Program-made: the position numbers and the translations under genes
Notes under the pieces: generated by a model
What the model was told of the DNA's origin: nothing
Database searches by the model: none
What the model saw: the letters and a program-made list of their open reading frames with translations, nothing else
Source of the DNA: Acetobacter musti
GTDB taxonomy: Bacteria; Pseudomonadota; Alphaproteobacteria; Acetobacterales; Acetobacteraceae
NCBI RefSeq assembly: GCF_011516835.1
Contig: NZ_WOTB01000029.1
Location: 1-43,512 of the forward strand
Direction of reading: 5' to 3'
DNA: 43,512 nt
In this document: positions 17,290-25,900 of the stretch, piece by piece
How positions within the stretch are numbered: position 1 is the first letter of the stretch
How the letters are laid out: every line of letters begins with the position of its first letter

Positions 17290-19347
17290 ATGGCGAGCGC
17301 CATCCAGAAAATCGCCCTCAATGCGTCCCGTGATATCCCTTTCAACAAGCTGGTGCTGTCGCAGTCTAACGTGCGGCGTGTAAAGGCTGGCCTGTCGATC
17401 GAGGAACTGGCCCGCGATATCGAACGTCGTGGGCTGCTCCAGAGCCTGAACGTCCGTCCCGTTCTTGACGGCGAAGGGGCCGAGACCGGTACCTACGAAG
17501 TGCCGGCCGGTGGCCGCCGCTTCCGCGCTCTCGAACTGCTGGTGAAGCAGAAGAAACTGGCGAAGACGGCCCCGGTGCCCTGTGTCGTGCGCGAGGCCGG
17601 ATCGGCTATTCTCGCCGAGGATGATTCCCTGGCCGAGAACGTCCAGCGCCTGGCGCTGCATCCGCTGGATCAGTTTCGTGCCTTTCGCGACATGCTGGAG
17701 AAGGGCATGTCCGAGGAAGAAATCGCTGCCGCGTTCTTCGTTGTGCCGGCCGTGGTGAAACAGCGTCTGCGGCTGATGACCGTGTCCGACAAACTGCTCG
17801 ATATCTACGAGCAGGATGGCATGAAGCTCGACCAGCTTATGGCCTTCTCGATCAGTGACGATCCTGTGCGGCAGGAACAGGTCTGGGAGATTATTGCCCA
17901 GAGTCATAACCGCGAGCCCTATCTGATCCGCCGCATGCTGACGGAAAAAACCGTGCGCGCATCGGATCGCCGCGTACGCTTCGTCGGGCTGGACGCCTAT
18001 CTTGCGGCTGGCGGTCCCGTCATGCGTGACCTGTTCGAAGCCGACGATGGCGGCTGGCTGGGCGATCCCACTCTTCTCGACCGGCTAGTCATGGAAAAAC
18101 TGGCGGCAGCGGCCGAGGATATCCGAGCCGAAGGCTGGAAATGGGTCGAAACGGCTCTGTCCTTCCCCTGGGGACACACACGGCAGTTCGCGGAGATCGA
18201 CGGGACGACCGTTGAACTTTCCGATGAAGAAGCGGGCCGTCTGACCGCTCTGCACAGCGAGCAGGAAACCATTGAGGCGGAATACGCGCAGGCCGATGAG
18301 TTCCCGGAGGACGTCGATACGCGGCTGGGTGAAATCGAGCAGGCTATCGAGGCGCTGGAAGAACGCCCTGTTTCCTTCGATCCGGCGGACATGGTCCGGG
18401 CCGGTGTCTTCGTCAGCCTGGATACAGACGGCACGCTGCTGGTCGAACGGGGTTTCGTCCGGCCGGAAGATATGCCGGTCGAACTCGAAGTCGATCAGGA
18501 CGAATCAGACAGATATGACGACGCCATTGACCACCGCGGCGATGGCGATGATGCCGAAGGGGATGGGAGGGAAGGCGCACCCGATACCGACCCCGAGGAG
18601 GAAGACGGACTGAAACCGCTTTCCGATCGCCTGCTGACGGAACTGACGGCCTGGCGCACACTGGCCCTGCGGGATGCGTTTGCCAGCAATCCGCATGTCG
18701 CGCTGACCGAACTGCTTCACACGCTGGTACGCGATCTGTACTGGCAGGTCTCGGGCGCAGATTGCCTGGAAGCCTATGTCCGGGAAATCCCGCTGCAGGT
18801 CCATTCCCCCGACATGCCCGGCAGCCTGCCGGCCCACGCGCTGCGCCAGCGCAACGAGGGCTGGAAGCACGATTTGCCGGAAGACGAGGCTGCACTCTGG
18901 CTGTGGCTCGACCGGCTGGACGACACCAGCCGTCTGGCCCTGCTAGCGCATTGCCTGTCTTTCGGGATCAACGCGCTGCATGAATCGTCTCATGGTCCGT
19001 CTCTGGCACGCAGCGTCAGGGAGCGGCTTGCGCGAGCAGGCCGTCTCGCCACTGCGCTCGCGCTCGATCTGGCCGAAGCAGGCTGGCAGCCAACGGTGGA
19101 GAACTATCTCGGCCGCGTCACCAAGGCCCGCATCCTCGAAGCCGTGCGCGAGGCGCGGGGAGCCGAGGCGGCAGAGCGTATCGCCCATATGAAGAAGGGT
19201 GACATGGCGCAAGCGGCTGAGCGGCTGCTGGAGGGCTCCGGATGGCTGCCCGAGGCATTGCGGACGAGGAACGTGGCGGAGCGAAGTGAAGGGGGAGCAG
19301 GGGTAGCTCGTATGCCCGATAGCCCGGACGCGGTGGCGGCCGAGTGA
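17290..19347 (+). CDS. Large ParB/RepB/Spo0J-family protein
   Basis: The 685-aa protein has a ParB N-terminal CTP-binding/nuclease-like fold: LSQSNVRR (23-30), GGRRFRAL (74-81) and the AENVQRLALHPLDQFRAF box (115-132). An HTH follows (SEEEIAAAFFVVPAVVKQRLRLM, about 144-166). The rest includes a long acidic stretch (about 400-440) and a helical C-terminus. It is much longer than chromosomal ParB (about 300 aa) and resembles large plasmid-type ParB proteins of Alphaproteobacteria. No ParA is adjacent, so segregation is unproven; DNA binding is well supported. The ATG has an acggag ribosome site. Confidence 0.88.
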   Translation: MASAIQKIALNASRDIPFNKLVLSQSNVRRVKAGLSIEELARDIERRGLLQSLNVRPVLDGEGAETGTYEVPAGGRRFRALELLVKQKKLAKTAPVPCVVREAGSAILAEDDSLAENVQRLALHPLDQFRAFRDMLEKGMSEEEIAAAFFVVPAVVKQRLRLMTVSDKLLDIYEQDGMKLDQLMAFSISDDPVRQEQVWEIIAQSHNREPYLIRRMLTEKTVRASDRRVRFVGLDAYLAAGGPVMRDLFEADDGGWLGDPTLLDRLVMEKLAAAAEDIRAEGWKWVETALSFPWGHTRQFAEIDGTTVELSDEEAGRLTALHSEQETIEAEYAQADEFPEDVDTRLGEIEQAIEALEERPVSFDPADMVRAGVFVSLDTDGTLLVERGFVRPEDMPVELEVDQDESDRYDDAIDHRGDGDDAEGDGREGAPDTDPEEEDGLKPLSDRLLTELTAWRTLALRDAFASNPHVALTELLHTLVRDLYWQVSGADCLEAYVREIPLQVHSPDMPGSLPAHALRQRNEGWKHDLPEDEAALWLWLDRLDDTSRLALLAHCLSFGINALHESSHGPSLARSVRERLARAGRLATALALDLAEAGWQPTVENYLGRVTKARILEAVREARGAEAAERIAHMKKGDMAQAAERLLEGSGWLPEALRTRNVAERSEGGAGVARMPDSPDAVAAE

Positions 19348-19369
19348 TGTCAGCCCGCTGACTGGTATT

Positions 19370-19400
19370 GGCGCCTTTCGGTCTCCGGAAGGCGCCTTTT
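19370..19400 (+). terminator. Rho-independent terminator after the ParB-like gene
   Basis: The inverted repeat ggcgcctt (19370-19377) and aaggcgcc (19389-19396) is followed directly by tttt. It lies 23 bp after the stop codon and also faces the convergent gene. Confidence 0.85.
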
Positions 19401-19444
19401 ATATGGGAACGACGACATCACGCCGGAATGGCTGTCGACGGTGG

Positions 19445-20167
19445 TCAGTGACGGGTCACCGGCTGCAGGTGTCGATCCGTTTCAAGCCTGAGGGCCGCTG
19501 TCCATAAGGGTGTTTTGGTATAGAAATCCCGCCTGTTGAGGCCGGTGCCGGTTCGGTGCTCGTTGAGCAGTCCTGCCCAGCACAGTGGACGCAGGACATG
19601 GACGTACAGACTGGCGGTCAGCTTGAAATCCCGGTGACGGATCTCCTCCTCTTCACCCCCGTAGAGAACCGAACATAGTCGCTCTTCGGTGACGGCAGCC
19701 TGGGCTTCGATATTGATGACGTTGAGAAAGATATCCCAGTTGCCGAACAGTGGCTCATCGCTTCGGGTGTAAGGACTGTGGTCAACGACAAAGAGGAGAT
19801 GGGTCGTTAACAGCATCCAGAGCCGGGCAGGCTCCGATCTGAGTTTTCTCGCCAGGTCGGTCAGCCGCAGGGTTCCCTTGAAATGCCGTGCGAGCTTCGC
19901 ACTGAGCAGAACCTCATGCAGGATCACCAGCGGCGGGAAATCGTGTTCATTGAGGACTTTGTTAACGGCGTAGAGGTCTTCGACCGTATAGGCTGGCCAG
20001 TCAAATGCCTCGGCGGCCCACGCGACAAAATAGCGCTTGAGCGCCTTGGTGGGCGTGAGGCCGATCGGGCCGTTTTCCTCAATATAGCCGATCGTCAGCA
20101 GCGCGGCCTTCAGGATGAGGGCATGCGACAGGGGGAGGTCGGTGTCGGGCGAACGAAACGGATTCAT
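19445..20167 (-). CDS. Hypothetical protein, plasmid-associated
   Basis: The 240-aa product is intact and has protein-like composition (a LTPTKALKRYFVAWAAEAFDW segment, then EDLYAVNKVLNEHDFPPL and LWMLLTTHLLFVVDHSPY), but I recognise no domain. The pattern of short helices suggests a winged-helix or replication/regulatory protein, which is only a guess. It converges with the ParB-like gene. No good ribosome site precedes the ATG at 20167; the leader is AT-rich (tatataatg), so a leaderless transcript or different start is possible. Confidence 0.7.
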   Translation of the reverse strand: MNPFRSPDTDLPLSHALILKAALLTIGYIEENGPIGLTPTKALKRYFVAWAAEAFDWPAYTVEDLYAVNKVLNEHDFPPLVILHEVLLSAKLARHFKGTLRLTDLARKLRSEPARLWMLLTTHLLFVVDHSPYTRSDEPLFGNWDIFLNVINIEAQAAVTEERLCSVLYGGEEEEIRHRDFKLTASLYVHVLRPLCWAGLLNEHRTGTGLNRRDFYTKTPLWTAALRLETDRHLQPVTRH

Positions 20168-20254
20168 TATATAAACAATGAACCAGGTAGGTGCGAGTTG
20201 CCAGTCTGGCTTTGCGACGCAGAGACGATCTCCATCCCGCGTCCTTCATTGTAA

Positions 20255-20315
20255 TGTCGGTTGTCGCCCTCATGTCGGACATATAAAGACCGTTCTAAGC
20301 TTCCCTGAAGCGGAC
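20255..20315. repeat. Module-boundary repeat, copy A
   Basis: This copy contains tcgccctcatgtcggacat, then an accgttctaag-like core and a gaagcggac end. It shares this order with copies at 29379, 30481 and 39050. It lies between the hypothetical gene and the GmrSD-like gene. Confidence 0.6.
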
Positions 20316-20376
20316 ATAATTGGGTCAAAGCCCTGCAATCGCATCGGTCTCAAAGCAATCCGAATATGGCGCTCGT

Positions 20377-22044
20377 CTACTCAAAGCCAGCCATTTCCTC
20401 TTCGAAGTCATCACTGCGCTGCGGTTGTCCGCGCGCATCAACAGCCCGCTCGATCAAACGCTTCTTGAGTTGCGCGCTGATGGCAGCTGCTCGCGCATAG
20501 AGAAATTTCTCAAAATCATTGTCCATGATGCCAAAACGCTCAAGATCGCCGATTAAGTGCGATTTCATCGATTTTTCGAGGTTCGGATTGGCTTTCTTAA
20601 AGGTCTTCATATAAACAGAAGGTGCCTTCGCACCAATCTCACGCTTGTTTAGATAATCATCAACAATAGTGATGTTGACGATATTGTTGATGCGCCACTC
20701 TTCTTCCTCTTTCTTGGCAAGATATGCCCTTGGGAAAAAATGGTGATAGTTTTTGCTGTTCGCCTGCTTCAGCCAGTAATTGCTGATATTGACGACAGCA
20801 TCGTCGCTAAATGATTTGGGCTGCTGATAGGCGTAAAGGCACAGGATTGCTTTGATCGAGCTGCGTCCAGCGTTGAACCAGCCATTCTCGATCAAGAATT
20901 CCGGCGAAATATCAATACTCCAATCATAGTCGGGAGAGCACCCCTTCAGAATCCGATCGATGCGGCGAATATCCTGCGCGAGCTTGCTTTCGACAGATGA
21001 GGAATACCGTGCCCCGAGGCTGCAGCGCCAGAAAAAGTCTTCGAGTTGCGCACGCTGATCCGCATCTGGCTTGTCGGGATGATAGTAAAAAAAATACGCA
21101 AACGGCACGAGCAGGGTGTTGTAGGGCAGGAGCTTGGAAACCGGAATCCGATAGGTGTGGCGGAAATACTCCACCGCTCGCTCGAAGGCATCAATCACCT
21201 TCGGCCATGTTTCGATGAACTCACTCTTCTTCAGTTTGAGGATGGTCTGCTTTTTGCAATCATTGGTGATGATTAAGGAGATAAGCTGGAGCAAAATTGC
21301 GTCCGATACCGTCTCATAGTTGACAGCGGTAAGCCGCTCGATCAGCCTTTCATACTCAGCTGAAAGGTCAAAATCCTTTTCTTCATCGAAGGTCTTTGCG
21401 ACCATGATCTCAAAGACGCTCAGCGCTTTGCCGCCGACGTTGATCCGGGTGAAAATCTCCGTAGCAACATCGATCGCGACGTCTCGAACCTGAATGATCG
21501 AGAAATCGTAGCTTTCGATCCGACGGCGGTAGTCAGAGATTTTGCTGTGATATTGCGCAGGGAAGGCCGCCAATTCCGCAAACGAGCCATGTAAGAGGTC
21601 TTTCAAGCGGATAAAGGTATTGGCTTCCAAACCTTCAATGTCAGTGGTGACAATCTGATCGTCTTCCTCGGCTTCAAGCTTTACAAACATATCTGAAAAG
21701 TCGTCGCGGCGCTCCGAGTTGCGCACGACCGTGATGCCGCGGATAGCGGCGTAGAGACTGGTTAAGCGCTGTTGACCGTCCAGGACAAAGGCTACGCTCT
21801 CACCTTGTTTTGGAGTAGGCAGTTGAGCGTTGCCGAGCTCGCGTACGCTCCTCAAACGATCTTTTGTCGACCAGAAAATGAAGGTACCCACCGGATACCC
21901 CTTGATGACGCTATCCAGCAGCGCCGCGGACTTTTGGAGCGTCCAAACAAACTCGCGCTGGAATTGAGGGATTTTGACCTGTCCCCGTTCGATGTCGGTC
22001 AGCAGCGAAGAGTAGTTCGCATGAGTAGGACTAGGAAGAGACAT
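20377..22044 (-). CDS. DUF262/HNH (GmrSD-like) type IV restriction-type protein
   Basis: The 555-aa protein has an N-terminal DUF262 (GmrS-like, ParB-fold) domain with IPQFQR (25-30), the YPVGTFIFW segment and DGQQRLTSL (89-97). Its C-terminal part has a DUF1524-like HNH signature, HHFFPRAYL (434-442) with the supporting asparagines in NNIVNITI (453-460) and a KAPSVYMK end. GmrSD enzymes cut modified phage DNA using an NTP; single-chain fusions are common. The spaced HHxFP replaces the more usual DHIxP, so activity should be tested. It is a single-gene module with no partner on the same strand. Confidence 0.88.
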   Translation of the reverse strand: MSLPSPTHANYSSLLTDIERGQVKIPQFQREFVWTLQKSAALLDSVIKGYPVGTFIFWSTKDRLRSVRELGNAQLPTPKQGESVAFVLDGQQRLTSLYAAIRGITVVRNSERRDDFSDMFVKLEAEEDDQIVTTDIEGLEANTFIRLKDLLHGSFAELAAFPAQYHSKISDYRRRIESYDFSIIQVRDVAIDVATEIFTRINVGGKALSVFEIMVAKTFDEEKDFDLSAEYERLIERLTAVNYETVSDAILLQLISLIITNDCKKQTILKLKKSEFIETWPKVIDAFERAVEYFRHTYRIPVSKLLPYNTLLVPFAYFFYYHPDKPDADQRAQLEDFFWRCSLGARYSSSVESKLAQDIRRIDRILKGCSPDYDWSIDISPEFLIENGWFNAGRSSIKAILCLYAYQQPKSFSDDAVVNISNYWLKQANSKNYHHFFPRAYLAKKEEEEWRINNIVNITIVDDYLNKREIGAKAPSVYMKTFKKANPNLEKSMKSHLIGDLERFGIMDNDFEKFLYARAAAISAQLKKRLIERAVDARGQPQRSDDFEEEMAGFE

Positions 22045-22177
22045 GGGCCATCCAATCTGTGCTACTGTTTTCTATACCATTGCTCAGTGAAATAGTCGGT
22101 AGCCATCCCGGTGGCGGGGCTCTTTTGCATAATTCCCTTTATCGGCGTGAAGAGGCCGTTAAGGGTGTTTTCGGTTA

Positions 22178-22784
22178 TTTTCGATGCTTCGAATGCGGCA
22201 CGCTCGTGCGTGGCTTCTGGTAGATCGCCGCAAGCCCATGATCGCCATGAACCGTCGGATACGTTTGCGGCCCACTTCATGTCCCAGGAGCAGCAGATGC
22301 CGTGACATCTGCTGGGAGCTAATACGGCGTTTCCAGGAACTGGGCGTCTATCAGTCTCATCAATTCCAGATCGGTTTAGCTTTGTGGAACAGGCTGATAG
22401 TAGACGCCCGACCGGTTGAACTGCAGCAGCGTGCATAATCGCACGACTGAAAATCGGGGGCGCTTTAGGTCAATCATTTGCAGCCTCTGATCACGCGCAA
22501 CCGAGCAAAGACATCCTGCAAAAAGTTCCATTCCACCAGCAACTGGCCGATCTTGGCATGAAGCTTTTCAACATCGGCTGGACTAGCCCCAGTCTCCGGC
22601 GCCTGCCCGCCGGAAAAAATGCCAGACATCCCCTCGATCGCCTGGCGCTTCAACTGGGCGATCATCGTCTATGCACGCCATGTTTCGACGTTAGCTCCGC
22701 CAGCGTCAGTTCTCCACGGATCGCTTCCAAAGCAACAACTGAATTGAACTCACTCGAATATCGTTTCCGCGTAACCTTGCCCAT
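22178..22784 (-). pseudogene. Degenerate IS3-family element (orfA and orfB remnants)
   Basis: Leftward from ATG 22784 the sequence reads [14 protein letters not shown] and [14 protein letters not shown], the start of an IS3-type OrfA. It is then frameshifted and continues as [13 protein letters not shown] and DVEKLHAKIGQLL to 22474. OrfB begins with the overlapping ATG at 22477 (FNRSGVYYQPVPQS, LELMRLIDAQFLETP, HEVGRKRIRRFMAIMGL, AIYQKPRTSVPH) with at least two internal stops and two frameshifts. It breaks off around 22178, so the integrase core is missing. No terminal repeats are seen. The segment 22045-22177 beyond it is unassigned. It is a dead insertion between two defence modules. Confidence 0.85.
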
Positions 22785-22919
22785 AAAATTCGTCTTTGCT
22801 CAGATCGGACTATAGCTTATCGCACTTACTGAAAAACGAGGGCCATCTCTGGTTGCCAATAACGCAGCGAACGCCGATTATTGGTATTCTTCACTCAAGC
22901 TTCAAACTGAAAGTAAGCT

Positions 22920-25900
22920 TTGACCGACACGCCGCCGAACACTCCCCGAAACGATCGCATCGGCGGAGGCGGAGCCGCGACGAGTGCAGGCATTCGCTTT
23001 CAGCAACAGCTCGGGGCGCTGATCTCGTCATGGATTCTGGCAGGCGACCGGTTCGACGGGAGCTTTCAGCTTGGCGCCGCGACCCCGGAGTGGGTCCGCT
23101 TCGAAACTGAAGCTCCGATTGATGATCTGCTGGTTAAGACGAGTGATGGCGGGTTCGTCGCCATTCAGGCGAAGACGACAGCATCCCTGAGCGACGACGT
23201 CGGCTCGCCGCTCGGCAAGACAATCACCCAGTTCGTGCGGCACTGGCATGTGTCAAACCAGGGCGATGGCTCAATGAAGTGGAACCGTCCCCTTGACCCC
23301 GCCCGCGACCGCCTCGTTCTCGCCGTAAGCCCGCAGGCCTCGGCCCAAGTCAGACATGACCTGCCGGCGGCCCTGCGCCTCGCCTCGCAGCCAGGCGGCG
23401 GCGCGCTGAATCACGCTCAGCAACGGGCCTATGAGGTGTTCGCCTCCCACGTCAAACGGGCCTGGAAAAGCATCACCAAGGACCCCTTCGATAGTGTCCT
23501 GCTCGCGGACCTATCCAAATTGATTACGGTCTTTGAGTTCGACGGAGCGCGCGGTCCGGCCTTGGCCGGAGGATCGCTTGTTAAGGCGTTCGGCCTAGAC
23601 TTCGACGCTGGCGCCGCTTTCACAGCTTTGGCCGATCTTAGCGGCCGGCTGATGAAGGAGCGCGGTGGGGGTGATTTAGTCACCTGGCGGAATCTCTTGG
23701 CCGGTAACGGCATCGCCCTTGAAGCAGCTCCGGAATATCGCGACGACATCCAAGCTCTGAAGCGGCACTCCAAACGCGTCTCCGAAGCGCTCGGCGCCTA
23801 CGAGAAAATCGAGGTCGATAGCGGTGCGCCGCTCACCGTTCAACGCGACTGCCAATCGGCCGTCGAAGCCGCTGTGCGTAGCGGCCCTTTGCTCATCATC
23901 GGCGAACCCGGGGCCGGCAAGAGCGGCGTAATGAATGCCCTGGCGAAGGCCCTGAGCGCTTCCGGTGCCGACGTCTTGGAACTCGCCGTTGATCGGTACC
24001 CGGTCGAGAGCCTGGACGGCCTTTCGCGTGAGCTGGGACTGAAGCGCCCGCTGCTGGAGGTGCTGGAAGCCTGGGATGGCCCGGAACCGGCCTATCTCGT
24101 TATAGACGCCCTGGACGCGACCCGGGGCGGTCGCGGGGAAGGTGTATTCCGATCACTCATCGAGCGGGTGCTGGAGCTGACGGGGCGTTGGAACGTCGTC
24201 GCCTCAATCCGCAACTTTGACCTGCGCATGGGACAGCAGTTCCGCGCCCTGTTCAAAGGGGCGCCGCCGGAACGTTTGCTGGCGGACCCGGCTTTTTCTG
24301 GCGTTCGGCACATCCAGGTGCCGTCCTGGTCTAAAGCGGAGTTCGACCAGCTCCTCCGCCAGGCGCCTGCGCTGGCTGACTGCCTCGCGCAAGCGCCCGC
24401 CCGCCTGCGCGACCTGGCCATGGTGCCATTCAACACCCGCCTGCTCAGCGAGCTAATCACCGGCGGCGCGGTTGGCAGCCTCGGCCAGGTATCATCTCAG
24501 GCCGATCTGCTGCACCTCTATTGGGAACATCGCGTCGAACGCCACGGCCTGCCGGCCAGAACCAGCCTGAGCCGCGTGGTGCAGCTAATGGTTCAGGAAA
24601 GAGCACTTCGCGCCCCGGAGATTCAAGCGGCGGGCAATGATCCAGCCACGATCGACATCCTTTGTAAGGAAGGTGTCCTCGTCGTTGTTGACGGCGACCG
24701 CTGGGTGCAGTTCCGCCACCACCTGCTCTTCGACTATGCGGCGGCGCGACTGGCGTTGGAGCCAGGCGACATCGTCAGTGGAGCCTATCGATTCAGCAAG
24801 ACTGAAGCCCCCGGCCTGATGCTCTCGCCTGCGCTGGGGTTTGTGCTGCGGGAGATTTGGGAGACCGACCATGCCCGGTTCTGGATCGCACTCGGCCGCC
24901 TGATCAATGACGAGGACGGCGACCCAATCATCCGCAGCACGGCAGGTCGACTGGGCGCCGAGTTTCCGGCCGCTGCCGAGGACTGCCTTTGGCTAGGCGA
25001 CCTGGCGATCTCCGGCGACGCCACCGCCCCGAAAACCCTGTCGCACGTCAGCGGCGCCCTGGTCGTGCGGCTCGAGGACGAGAGGGACGTTCTCGTCGAA
25101 CCTTGGGTCTGCCTGGTTGCGCGGATGGCGAGGAAGCCTGGGCCAGTCGCCGGAACGCTCCGCTTCCTGCTGCACAATCTCATCGAACGCATCAAGGACG
25201 GCCCCCTCACTCCGATGCTCGGCAAAGCAGCCCGCGCGTTGCTGGCCCACGGCCTGGCTCAGCAGGACGCCGGGTTCGCCGTTCGGTCGGAGATCGGCTT
25301 CGTAGTCGACACCTACGCCACTGACATTGCGGCTTCGCGGGATCTTCTTGCACAGCTCTTTACCCGTGAGCGGCTCAACCAGTTTGGCCACGAGGAGGTG
25401 CCCGCGATCTGTTACAAGATCGCCGCCGTCGGCGCGGCCGATCCCGAGTTCGTCACCGACATCTATCGTGTCGTCTTCGGTTATGAGGTGACTGAGGATC
25501 GGCAGACGCGGCTTGGCCAGAGCCAAATCCTCAAGCTGACCTCTAACGCCCGCCAGGACTACGGCATGGCGCGATGGTCGCTCAGCGAATACCTGCCGCA
25601 ATTCCTCAAAAGCCAGCCCCGCGCCGCTGTGAAAGCGGTCGTCGCCGCCGTCGAAGGCTACGTTGGCCGCAAGCATCCCGCTGGCGATGACGCGCTGGGC
25701 GTTCTGCTGGACGTCAGCGGCCGCGCGATCCGCCTAAAGGAGGATCGCAGCTACATTTGGGCGCATGACCCGGACGATCAATATGCTTCGGATGCGGAGA
25801 GCTTGGTGTCGAAGTTGCGGACGCGGCTTCGCGACGCGCCAGAGTCCGACGCTGCCATCCTGGTCGACCTTTTGATCGAGGAAGCTGCATCGGCGATCTT

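Noticed and set aside
17161..17907. Long open frame antisense to the ParB-like gene start
   Set aside because: It mirrors the GC-rich codon pattern of the ParB-like gene and has no recognisable domain or ribosome site.
22062..22436. 124-codon leftward open frame over the IS3 remnant
   Set aside because: It is a shifted reading of orfB; the orfB protein pattern appears in another frame with stops.
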